49,724 nt of DNA from Fidelibacterota bacterium (lineage in GTDB: Bacteria; Fidelibacterota; Marinisomatia; Marinisomatales; UBA1611), in the NCBI GenBank assembly GCA_002708715.1, contig PAPB01000026.1, forward strand, positions 1-49,724, written 5' to 3'. Both the position numbers and the translations under genes were made by a program. Shown piece after piece: positions 16,632 to 23,917 of this stretch; positions within the stretch are counted from its first letter, which is position 1, and each line of letters begins with the position of its first letter. The notes under the pieces were generated by a model. That model was given only the letters and a program-made list of their open reading frames with translations. It did no database searches and had not been told where the DNA came from.

Positions 16632-16788
16632 ATATTAATAATTTTCAAACTTATCTATTATGAAATGTAGTCCATATATATTTGAATTAGTATATTTTGC
16701 AAATTTTGGAATGATGAGTAAATTGAAGGATACTTCAATAATTAAAGCTGTTGTATAATGGTTAAAAAAAGAAATTTTAAAAATATTT

Positions 16789-17352
16789 ATGTCAGCATTT
16801 GAATTTGTAGCAGTTTTATTCTCTGTTATTGTTGGTCTTGCTATTTCTCATTTGCTAAGTGCAGCTTCAGAGTTGATCGAAATTCATTCCCGTGTAAGAG
16901 TATATTGGGTAAATAATATTTGGTTAGTTACAGTATTTATTTGGGATATTTTTTCTTGGTGGGGAATGTGGGAACTGAATAATCTTGAAATGTGGAAATA
17001 CCCATCATTTTTTCTCATAGTAGTTAATCTAAGTGGAATTTATTTAATGACGACACTAGTTCTTCCTAAGTCTAATGAATCTGGTATAATTGATTTAGAG
17101 AAACATTATTTTTCAGTCCATAGAATATTTTTCATTATTACAGCATGGAATTTTGGTTCGATTATATTGGTAAATCATTTCCTATTTTTCAAACCGATTA
17201 TCTCCCCATTTACTATTATGCCTTTTTTACTTGCGGTCCTTTCATTATTTGGTGCAATAACTAAATCTCATATTTATCATGGATTTTTATCAATTTTTAC
17301 TTTTATATCTCTAATAATATTTATGTCTCTTGATATAACTATAATCAAATGA
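16789..17352 (+). CDS. Polytopic membrane protein, function unknown
   Basis: The 187-residue product has five or six hydrophobic segments (starting F-E-F-V-A-V-L-F-S-V-I-V-G-L-A-I-S-H-L-L) with an aromatic-rich loop W-D-I-F-S-W-W-G-M-W-E. Small proteins beginning with this F-x-x-V-x-V-L-x-S-x-V-x-G-L-x-x-S-H-L pattern are familiar as uncharacterised membrane proteins in marine bacteria, but I know no function. It is a lone gene between two others on the same strand, with 66 bases before the cyclase-like gene. About 195 bases upstream contain no other gene; a weak motif at 16710 only faintly recalls the repeat. Confidence 0.6.
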   Translation: MSAFEFVAVLFSVIVGLAISHLLSAASELIEIHSRVRVYWVNNIWLVTVFIWDIFSWWGMWELNNLEMWKYPSFFLIVVNLSGIYLMTTLVLPKSNESGIIDLEKHYFSVHRIFFIITAWNFGSIILVNHFLFFKPIISPFTIMPFLLAVLSLFGAITKSHIYHGFLSIFTFISLIIFMSLDITIIK

Positions 17353-17418
17353 TTTTTATGCATCAATTTTTATATTTGTAAATTATTTTTATTTCGATCA
17401 CATTATGTAAATTAAAGT

Positions 17419-18156
17419 ATGGAGAGTCATAAAGGATTTATAGCATTAGTAGACATAAGTGGATATACAAATTTTATAAGTGGTCACAATACAGATGCAA
17501 TAAATGATAAACTATCCCAAGGTCAAGCACATGCTGAACATATTATTAGCGATTTACTTGAAAAAGTTATAGAAGAATTAAACGGTGTTTTAACAATTAA
17601 TAAGCTTCAGGGTGATGCTGCTCTTTTTTATGCGATTCCTGATGATCCAGAAAAATTTTCTGAAACAATTATAAAAAGATTACAAAATAGTTTTAAAATA
17701 TTTAATCAACATATAAATGATATTAAGTTTTGTGAAACATGACCATGTAGTACTTGCCCTGAGGTCGGGGATCTTAAATTAAAATCTTTTGTTCATTATG
17801 GCGATTTTTTAATTAAAAAAGTAAATCAATTTACAGAAATTGCGGGGCAAGATGTTATTTTGGCTCATCGTTTAATGAAAAATAGTATTGGCGTGTCTGA
17901 GTATATGCTTTTCACTAAATCATTTTCTCAAATAAAAAATCTTAATGCATTAGGTTCTATTGAAGAAAGAAAAGAAAAGTATAATGATTTAGGTTTAGTT
18001 GATTGCTCGGTATTTTACCCAGATCCAAAACTTTATCAACTTGAAGTAGCTAAAAAGAAGTCTTGGTTTAGAAATAATTTTGCACTTCTTAAATATTTTA
18101 TAAAATCTAAATCAAAAAAGAAAATAGAAAAAAAATATAATTTGATAGGAACTTAA
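17419..18156 (+). CDS. DUF2652-type class III cyclase-like protein with in-frame TGA (candidate selenoprotein)
   Basis: Two open segments, 17419-17742 and a continuation to 18156, are in one frame and separated only by TGA 17740-17742 (codon 108). Together they make 245 residues of DUF2652 type: a cyclase-like half with L-V-D-I-S-G-Y-T-N-F (Asp12) and N-K-L-Q-G-D-A-A-L-F-Y (Asp66), then F-V-H-Y-G-D-F and G-Q-D-V-I-L-A-H-R-L-M-K-N. The TGA is the first position of x-P-C-S-T-C, where the family, as I recall it, has C-x-C-x-x-C. A hairpin (CCCT/GGGG stem, loop GAGGTC) lies at 17757-17770. The conserved second half argues against old decay. Choices are selenocysteine, a recent nonsense mutation, or a sequencing error. 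Confidence 0.65.
17757..17770 (+). promoter_or_regulatory. Possible bacterial SECIS-like hairpin
   Basis: C57-C58-C59-T60 can pair with G67-G68-G69-G70 (17757-17770), exposing loop GAGGTC whose GGTC begins 20 bases after the in-frame TGA. Bacterial SECIS elements sit in the coding region roughly 15-40 bases after UGA with a G in the apical loop; E. coli fdhF has GGUCU. The stem is only four pairs, one of them G-T. Confidence 0.35.
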
Positions 18157-18186
18157 CTGTTTTTTACAAACAGGATATTCTTGTAG

Positions 18187-18236
18187 GTAAGAGTGTTTTT
18201 TGTTTATAGGATGATAGTTAGATTTAGGTATATATG
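18187..18236 (+). repeat. Dispersed repeat, copy 10
   Basis: Copy with gtgttttttg, tttataggatgatagt, TAGATTTA (18219-18226) and, seven bases later, the ATG of the 80-residue gene at 18234. The left hairpin arm is lost. This is the last copy I can find in the window. Confidence 0.55.
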
Positions 18237-18476
18237 GAATACTTGACAGTTAATATAATAGGTTGGATAGGGTTTTTCTTAATTTTATTGGGTTATTATT
18301 TTAATGCGAAAAAGAAACTTTATTGTTTCTCTATTTGGGGTATTGGAAATATTATATATATTTTTTACGGGTATATTATTCATGCCATTCCGATTATGGC
18401 TATGAGTTTGTTCATATTGATTATGAATATTTATGGATATATTAGTTGGATAAAGGAAGAAAATAATAATTTATAA
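18234..18476 (+). CDS. Three-helix small membrane protein, YgjV/SemiSWEET-like pattern
   Basis: The 80-residue product has three hydrophobic helices: I-I-G-W-I-G-F-F-L-I-L-L-G-Y-Y (about 8-22), I-W-G-I-G-N-I-I-Y-I-F-Y-G (34-47) and M-A-M-S-L-F-I-L-I-M-N-I-Y-G-Y (55-70). The G-W-I-G start, a middle helix with G-N and a last helix with N-x-Y-G-x-x-x-W match the three-helix unit seen in YgjV/CBU_0592-type and related small transport-like proteins. It begins right after repeat copy 10. Membrane location is clear; family placement is tentative and no substrate can be given. Confidence 0.6.
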   Translation: MEYLTVNIIGWIGFFLILLGYYFNAKKKLYCFSIWGIGNIIYIFYGYIIHAIPIMAMSLFILIMNIYGYISWIKEENNNL

Positions 18477-18627
18477 ATCTATAAAATAATGGTTATAATT
18501 CATTAATTTTTGTCTTCGTGGATTTTTTTTAATTATTCACTTGTGGTTAGTTTTGTAATTTTAATTTGTAATTGAAAATCACAATCAGAAAAAATAAAAT
18601 ATATTATAGTGTATTTTTAGATTATAA

Positions 18628-19035
18628 ATGCGTACTAGGTTTAAGTTGTATTTCTTAGAAGCAATTCAATCAGGTTGTAAAAATGTTGTAAACTTTAGTG
18701 GAAGGGCATCTAGATCGGAATATAATTATTGGTTATTATTTCTATTAATTTTGCAAATCAGCGTAATAATAATTGATCCTCCTAATCCACAAGTTAGCCG
18801 CTCTTATTCAGATAATCCTTTAAATAGTAGACTTTTTAGTTTTATTTATTTTGTGTTTATTATACCAAGTACAAGCTTAGTTATTAGAAGGTTTCATGAT
18901 ATCGGAAAATCGGGTTGGTATGTTCTCTTGCCTTTTACAATAATTGGAATTGTCCCTTATTATTATTGGACGTGTTTTGTAATCGGCGAAAAGAAAGAAA
19001 ATGCATATGGGCCTAATCCATTAAATAATAATTAG
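18628..19035 (+). CDS. DUF805 family membrane protein
   Basis: This 135-residue protein has the DUF805 hallmarks: F-S-G-R-A-S-R-S-E-Y-N-Y-W near residue 24, V-I-R-R-F-H-D-I-G-K-S-G-W-Y near residue 86, a pair of hydrophobic helices after each, and a tail ending Y-G-P-N-P-L. Length is normal for the family. DUF805 proteins are bacterial inner-membrane proteins of unknown biochemical role. The gene is convergent with 19032-19802 and overlaps its end by four bases. The 150 bases upstream contain only AT-rich sequence. Confidence 0.9.
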   Translation: MRTRFKLYFLEAIQSGCKNVVNFSGRASRSEYNYWLLFLLILQISVIIIDPPNPQVSRSYSDNPLNSRLFSFIYFVFIIPSTSLVIRRFHDIGKSGWYVLLPFTIIGIVPYYYWTCFVIGEKKENAYGPNPLNNN

Positions 19036-19802
19036 CTGCCGAATCTATAGTTTATACCAAAATTCATATAATGCATTGAATTTGGAATCCCAGTTTCCTT
19101 TGGTTCCTCACCTTTTTTAGGATAATCAGTCAGTCCGTAATACCCTTCAAATAATAGGGCAATATTTTTATTTATATTATAATAATATTGACAGATAACA
19201 CCAATCTCCCAACTAATAAAACCGTCATCTTGCCAATCATTTCGATTGTAATCTTTTTCTAAAGTAGTTAACGATGTATCTTCATAAGAAATAGCTAACA
19301 ATGTATCTTCGAAAGAAACGGTGTTTTTTCTATTGGCATTTAAGAATAATCCACTTTCAAATCCAAAATATAAATTTTTAATAATTGGTGTAGGTGAAAT
19401 GAGAAAAAATTTCAAATTACTTAAATTTAAATTCGAATTATTCTTATAATTAATGGTATTTGTAATAATGCTTGTATCAATTTCTGATATTGTTGTGTCT
19501 TGATAGATTGTATCTTGATAGCTATGTTCAATATTGAAACCATTCGTAATATATTTTAGTCCTAATATTTCACCTTGAGGAAGTTCTTTCATAATTCCAA
19601 AATTTAAACTGGGGGACACTTCTTTTTTAAGGTTACCATTTTGATTAAAATCTTTCATTAGGTCATTCCAATCATTATCATAAAATGATTGATTAATGCC
19701 AAATATTACTGATAGCCCCTCAGTGGTATTTAGTTTGGTGATATCTTTATTTTGAGAAAATAATACACTCATTAAAAGAGTAATTACTGAAATTATTCTC
19801 AT
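19032..19802 (-). CDS. Secreted outer-membrane beta-barrel-like protein
   Basis: A signal peptide (M-R-I-I-S-V-I-T-L-L-M-S-V-L-F-S) is followed by 240 residues with repeated strand-like segments (L-K-Y-I-T-N-G-F-N-I-E-H-S, L-K-F-F-L-I-S-P-T, L-Y-F-G-F-E-S-G-L-F-L-N) and a final M-N-F-G-I-N-Y-R-F-G-S, which looks like a barrel-closing strand. The middle part is rich in Asp and Thr loops. The start at 19802 is supported by a strong GAAGGAG six bases upstream, one of the few good ribosome binding sites here. It is monocistronic and convergent with DUF805. Specific function unknown. Confidence 0.7.
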   Translation of the reverse strand: MRIISVITLLMSVLFSQNKDITKLNTTEGLSVIFGINQSFYDNDWNDLMKDFNQNGNLKKEVSPSLNFGIMKELPQGEILGLKYITNGFNIEHSYQDTIYQDTTISEIDTSIITNTINYKNNSNLNLSNLKFFLISPTPIIKNLYFGFESGLFLNANRKNTVSFEDTLLAISYEDTSLTTLEKDYNRNDWQDDGFISWEIGVICQYYYNINKNIALLFEGYYGLTDYPKKGEEPKETGIPNSMHYMNFGINYRFGS

Positions 19803-19928
19803 TGCAATCTCCTTCTTATCTGTTATCTATTAGTAAATTATGTATAGAAAGATATATCTATAATTTAATTTATAAATATTTAACAAGAATTATTTACATT
19901 AAGTATTAAGTATAAATGATTATTTAAA

Positions 19929-20234
19929 ATGACTATAAAAAATCGATTAAGAGAATGGATAACTATCCTAAATATTATTGCTGTATCTGCTTTTTTTGGT
20001 TATGGAATAAAGACAGTTTATAATGGTGAAGTTTTAGGTTTAGGCTATTGGTTTTTAGCTGTTATTTTATTTTGCACACAAATTACTTTTTATTTCTTAA
20101 AAGATAAAAATGTGCAAATGAATGTTGAGATTGAAGAAGCAATGGCTAGTAAAATAAAATTTGAAGCAGATGAACATAGAAAATATCGAGATAGATATAA
20201 TTATGTGAAAATGGCTTATCAAGAAGAGGAATGA
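19929..20234 (+). CDS. Small two-helix membrane protein with charged tail
   Basis: The 101-residue product has two hydrophobic segments (about residues 14-28 and 40-57) followed by a hydrophilic, probably helical cytoplasmic tail (E-I-E-E-A-M-A-S-K-I-K-F-E-A-D-E-H-R-K-Y-R-D). No motif is recognised. It is followed after 57 bases by the lamin-tail-domain gene on the same strand, without evident functional link. Composition and clear topology support a real gene. Confidence 0.55.
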   Translation: MTIKNRLREWITILNIIAVSAFFGYGIKTVYNGEVLGLGYWFLAVILFCTQITFYFLKDKNVQMNVEIEEAMASKIKFEADEHRKYRDRYNYVKMAYQEEE

Positions 20235-20291
20235 TTAAACAGGTCCTAATTGTGTATGTAATTCTAAAAGTATGGTCTGTTTGTTCGTCTT

Positions 20292-20879
20292 ATGATTAGA
20301 GAACTTCAAATTCAATATTTATCGATCATCATAATTTTTATACATTCTTTAAGTTGTGAAGACAATATTATAGAAACTGATAATACCAAAGAATATGGTG
20401 TGGTAATTAATGAAATTAATTATAACTCCTCAGATAGTTTCAACCCAGATGACTGGGTTGAACTTTATAATAATAGCAATGATACTATTGATATCACTTC
20501 TTGGCTATTAAAAGATGAAAAAGACGATCATATTTTTATAATACCATCTAATACAATATTATTACCTGATCAATATATTATTTTATGTAAAGATACTATA
20601 AAGTTTATTGATGCTTTCCCCGATGTTCTATTTAAATATGGTGATTTTGGTTTTGGTTTAGGAGGAGGAAGTGATGCTATAAGATTATTTGATGCCAACG
20701 GAACTCTAGCTGATTTTGTTGAGTATGATGATGATTTACCTTGGCCTTTAGCTGCGGATGGTGAGGGTCCAACTCTTGAATTGAAAAACCCATCATTAGA
20801 TAATTTGCTACCAGAAAATTGGATGGCTTCTGAGGGAAATGGTACTCCTGGTTTAATTAATAGTACTTATTACCAATGA
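20292..20879 (+). CDS. Lipoprotein with a lamin-tail domain (LTD)
   Basis: The 195-residue protein has a lipobox-like L-S-C at about residues 20-22, so it is probably lipid-anchored. The rest is one lamin-tail domain: V-I-N-E-I-N-Y-N-S at the start, D-W-V-E-L-Y-N-N-S-N-D-T-I-D-I-T-S-W-L-L-K-D, and later A-I-R-L-F-D-A-N-G-T-L-A-D-F-V-E-Y-D. LTDs are immunoglobulin-like modules found in bacterial surface proteins, often beside nucleases or CotH proteins. Here the domain stands alone, without a catalytic partner or a sorting domain. A role in surface binding is inferred. Next on the strand are DUF4956 and a DUF2490-like gene, which commonly keep company with CotH/LTD genes. Confidence 0.8.
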   Translation: MIRELQIQYLSIIIIFIHSLSCEDNIIETDNTKEYGVVINEINYNSSDSFNPDDWVELYNNSNDTIDITSWLLKDEKDDHIFIIPSNTILLPDQYIILCKDTIKFIDAFPDVLFKYGDFGFGLGGGSDAIRLFDANGTLADFVEYDDDLPWPLAADGEGPTLELKNPSLDNLLPENWMASEGNGTPGLINSTYYQ

Positions 20880-21011
20880 TCAATAAATATTAAATTTATT
20901 TATTAAAATCTAGAGTTAGGTTTTATATGTTATTAATTATTAGGTTTCTGCTATAGTTTATATTTAAAAATCTATTTTATTCTTATTAATTAAAATTACA
21001 ATAAAAAAACC

Positions 21012-21584
21012 ATGGAATTATCATCTGAATTTTTCAATTTAGTTCTTAGATATTTATTTAATGTTTCTGTTATTTATATTCTCATAATGCGAATTTATCA
21101 AAAATATCATGAGGATAAGGATTTCGTATTTACATATTTTATGTTCAATTCTTTAATATTTTTTTTTGCATTTATATTAGGCAATATGGATATTAATATA
21201 GGCTTTGCTTTTGGATTATTTGCTGTGTTTGCTATTCTTCGGTATAGAACCAATCCGATTCCAATTAAAGAGATGACATATTTATTTATAGTTATTACTA
21301 TTGGTGTTATCAATGCCATAGGACCCAATCAAGTTTCATATATCGAATTATTATTTACAAATACTATATTACTTTTTATGACATATACTTTAGAATACTA
21401 TGGAAAGGAAGAATTACTTGCTCGCCGGACATTAGAATATGATGTTCTTGAAAATCTTAAACCAGAAAATCATAAAAATTTACTTCAAGACTTGGAACAA
21501 AAAACTGGGCTGTCTATTAAACGTTTTGAAATAGGAAGAACATTTTTAGACAAAGTAAATATTAAGATATTTTATAAAGATTAA
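21012..21584 (+). CDS. DUF4956 family membrane protein
   Basis: The 190-residue product has four hydrophobic helices and the DUF4956 core I-G-F-A-F-G-L-F-A-V-F-A-I-L-R-Y-R-T-N-P-I-P-x-K-E-M-T-Y-L-F (about residues 58-86), followed by a soluble C-terminal domain (G-L-S-I-K-R-F-E-I-G). In many bacteria DUF4956 genes lie next to VTC-type polyphosphate polymerase or CotH-like genes. Here the partner is a barrel of DUF2490 type 45 bases downstream. I infer a two-gene envelope unit. Biochemical activity is unknown. 130 bases of AT-rich sequence precede it. Confidence 0.85.
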   Translation: MELSSEFFNLVLRYLFNVSVIYILIMRIYQKYHEDKDFVFTYFMFNSLIFFFAFILGNMDINIGFAFGLFAVFAILRYRTNPIPIKEMTYLFIVITIGVINAIGPNQVSYIELLFTNTILLFMTYTLEYYGKEELLARRTLEYDVLENLKPENHKNLLQDLEQKTGLSIKRFEIGRTFLDKVNIKIFYKD

Positions 21585-21629
21585 TCCTATAATTTCATTC
21601 TCTTGTTTTAACTACAATAGTTTGGATAT

Positions 21630-22283
21630 TTGAATTTGTTTATAAAAAATATCACCGTCATTAGCCGATATTGGATATTATTATTTTCTTTGCAAATTAT
21701 ATTTGGAGCTGATGATAGTGAATCATGGAACAGTATTGGGTTTCAAGTAAAATTACCTTATGCATTTAAGATTGATTTTGAGCAAGAGCTAAGATTCCAA
21801 GAACAATTTTCGAAATATAAACAAACTTTTACTGAAGTTTCTATATCATATAAAATTCTTGATGGTTTTAGAGTTTTTATTCCTTTTCGTTATACCATAG
21901 GAAAAGATGATAAAATTAAAAAACGTTTAAGTTTAGGTAGCTCGTATAAATATAATTTTAAAAATATTGCTCTTAAATATCGCTTTAAGTACCAGGAAAC
22001 TTATGAGCAGCAAGAGATACCTGAAGAATTAATTAGGAATAAATTATCCTTTTATTATGACTTAACAAAAAAAATAGAACCATATTTTTCAGGAGAAGTT
22101 TTTTATCCTAATAACACAAGTAATTATAACTATGATGAGTACAGATTTTCTTTTGGTATTGTATTAGACTTACCAAAAAAAAATGAATTAAAAGTCTTCT
22201 TTACTTATAAAGTTGAAGATATCCATAAATCAAATCCAGATCATATTAATGTGTTTGGATTGGCATATAATTATCAATTGTAG
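21630..22283 (+). CDS. DUF2490-like outer-membrane beta-barrel protein
   Basis: A TTG start gives 217 residues with a leader (I-S-R-Y-W-I-L-L-F-S-L-Q-I-I-F-G-A) and then alternating strands: W-N-S-I-G-F-Q-V-K-L-P, I-D-F-E-Q-E-L-R-F, T-E-V-S-I-S-Y-K-I, F-R-V-F-I-P-F-R-Y-T, A-L-K-Y-R-F-K-Y-Q and a last strand N-V-F-G-L-A-Y-N-Y-Q-L. This matches the DUF2490 pattern of E-Q-E-L-R and R-x-R-Y-Q strands. No ATG allows an intact signal peptide, so TTG is preferred. It follows the DUF4956 gene by 45 bases and probably forms a unit with it across the envelope. Confidence 0.7.
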   Translation: MNLFIKNITVISRYWILLFSLQIIFGADDSESWNSIGFQVKLPYAFKIDFEQELRFQEQFSKYKQTFTEVSISYKILDGFRVFIPFRYTIGKDDKIKKRLSLGSSYKYNFKNIALKYRFKYQETYEQQEIPEELIRNKLSFYYDLTKKIEPYFSGEVFYPNNTSNYNYDEYRFSFGIVLDLPKKNELKVFFTYKVEDIHKSNPDHINVFGLAYNYQL

Positions 22284-22319
22284 CATTATCATGATAAGGT
22301 TGCAATTGTTTTTGAGATT

Positions 22320-22616
22320 ATGGAATATTTTATATTAGGGATATTATCACCTGTCATATTAAATCTGATACATTTAATCATAGGTGTTTTTATTGTCTTA
22401 AAGTATGGGAATACATTTTCTCTAGGATTTACAGGTTTAAGTTTTTTAACTAAAACAGGAGGCCTCTTATTTTTAACATGGTTAGGCGTTGGTTATTTTG
22501 ATCTTGATTTTAAATTATATGTTCCTCTGCTCACATTTATTTGGTTTACAACTCACCTAATTGAAGCATTTGTAATACAATATTTTTTAAAAAAGAATCA
22601 AAATAAAACTGTTTAA
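22320..22616 (+). CDS. Small three-helix membrane protein, unknown
   Basis: This 98-residue protein has three hydrophobic segments (about residues 3-27, 40-58 and 65-90) and a short basic tail (L-K-K-N-Q-N-K-T-V). It follows the barrel gene by 36 bases on the same strand and may share its transcript. The spacing of helices and glycine content (L-S-F-L-T-K-T-G-G-L-L-F-L-T-W-L-G) recall small AtpI/AtpZ-like helper proteins, but no ATP synthase gene is near and I do not assign it. Confidence 0.5.
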   Translation: MEYFILGILSPVILNLIHLIIGVFIVLKYGNTFSLGFTGLSFLTKTGGLLFLTWLGVGYFDLDFKLYVPLLTFIWFTTHLIEAFVIQYFLKKNQNKTV

Positions 22617-22701
22617 TCAATTGGTAATAGCATGTTAAAAATGATATTATAATAAAGTAAACGATATCTCAAAAATATTATGTCAATTAGTAAATTAATC
22701 T

Positions 22702-23358
22702 GTGTTAAATAAAATTATTTTTATTTGGAGAAATGATCTAAAAAGACTTTTGCTTTTTTATGAAAATAAAAGATCCGTTGCTGATAAATTTTTTTGGTAT
22801 TTATTTAGTTTTTTTATTTTTATAAATATTATATGTTATTGGTTTGCAATGGTATCTGCTTTCCCAGGATTAGTATTTGGGCCTACTTTTAGTTATTATT
22901 TTAAAATCCAATTTCCTGTCGGTTTTCTTGGGGCATTATTTGATAGTCTTTCATTTTTTATAACAATTTATATTATTAGAAGAGCTCTTCTAACAATTAA
23001 TAACAGAATTTATATAGCTCACCTATCTATTGATATTCTTATAGCGGTTGTGGCAACATTCTGGGTGGTGTTTGTTTTTATTATTTCAGGATGGGTTATT
23101 AGCTATATAGACACAATAGGACAATCTGTAGAATCAATTAAATTATATGATCATGAAACAAATATTGATAAAAGAACTGATAAATATATAAGCTCGGTTA
23201 ATGATGCTTTAATTAATCCATCTCATAATATTAAGAATATTTATTTTGGTATTATAATGGGCTTTTCTGAAATGATTCCTACTATTATACATTTTACGAT
23301 GTTTTTCAGATCAATTTTTTATTCCCTTTATAATAAACAAAGTAATTTTAATGATTGA
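22702..23358 (+). CDS. Polytopic membrane protein, unknown
   Basis: A GTG start gives 218 residues with about four hydrophobic helices (L-F-S-F-F-I-F-I-N-I-I-C-Y-W-F-A-M, then G-A-L-F-D-S-L-S-F-F-I-T-I-Y, I-A-V-V-A-T-F-W-V-V-F-V-F-I-I-S-G and a final one near residue 190). The loop between helices three and four is acidic (Y-D-H-E-T-N-I-D-K-R-T-D). The nearby ATG at 22680 opens a different, short frame, so GTG 22702 or a later codon is the start. No family recognised; stands alone between unrelated genes. Confidence 0.55.
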   Translation: MLNKIIFIWRNDLKRLLLFYENKRSVADKFFWYLFSFFIFINIICYWFAMVSAFPGLVFGPTFSYYFKIQFPVGFLGALFDSLSFFITIYIIRRALLTINNRIYIAHLSIDILIAVVATFWVVFVFIISGWVISYIDTIGQSVESIKLYDHETNIDKRTDKYISSVNDALINPSHNIKNIYFGIIMGFSEMIPTIIHFTMFFRSIFYSLYNKQSNFND

Positions 23359-23451
23359 TATATTAAGCTAGATTTTTTTAATGATAAGTTGTGTAATAGT
23401 ATTCTTCATATTTATTTTTAATAGTAGTAAGTATTTGTCAAGGAATTAGAT

Positions 23452-23889
23452 ATGCGTGTAAAATATTTTTTAACTATTATCGTCTGTACTATATTTTTAT
23501 TTGGCAGTCAACGATCTTTCAAAATTAAGTCAAAATATCAACAGAGTCATTTACGATTAATTGATAAATGGATTTTTATATCTATGGAAACTGTTACTCA
23601 AACAGAAAAAGAAGAGAAAGAAATTGTATATCAAGATAGAGATAATGTTGAGACTCTATCCTTCCATAGGTCTGGTTCCATGTCTTTTGTTTCAGTTGAA
23701 GGAGGTAAGGAAAAAAAAGGAAGAGGAATTTGGCTTATTAAAGATCATTATATAAGAATTATTGCTCAATCGGATACAATTGATGCTACCTATAATATTA
23801 AAGATGATATTCTTACATTAACTACAAGTGAAGAAGAGTCTGAAGATTTCTATGGATATACAAGTGTTGTAAAGTATAAAAAAAAGTAA
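23452..23889 (+). CDS. Secreted lipocalin-like small protein
   Basis: A signal peptide precedes a core of about 120 residues with the order L-I-D-K-W-I-F-I-S-M-E, V-E-T-L-S-F-H-R-S-G-S-M-S-F-V, G-R-G-I-W-L-I-K-D-H-Y-I-R-I and T-Y-N-I-K-D-D-I-L-T-L-T. The pattern of a K-W near the N-terminus, strands ending in x-G-x-W and a final D-x-L-T-L is typical of lipocalin-like domains common in FCB bacteria. AAGGA lies seven bases before the ATG. It probably sits in the periplasm or on the outer membrane; ligand unknown. It lies 28 bases before the sorting-domain protein. Confidence 0.6.
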   Translation: MRVKYFLTIIVCTIFLFGSQRSFKIKSKYQQSHLRLIDKWIFISMETVTQTEKEEKEIVYQDRDNVETLSFHRSGSMSFVSVEGGKEKKGRGIWLIKDHYIRIIAQSDTIDATYNIKDDILTLTTSEEESEDFYGYTSVVKYKKK

Positions 23890-23917
23890 CATTAATATTT
23901 TTGAGGAGAATTCTATT

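Noticed and set aside
17740-17742. UGA read as tryptophan (genetic code change)
   Set aside because: Many genes in the window end in TGA, including ATGA overlaps, and tryptophan is encoded by TGG throughout.
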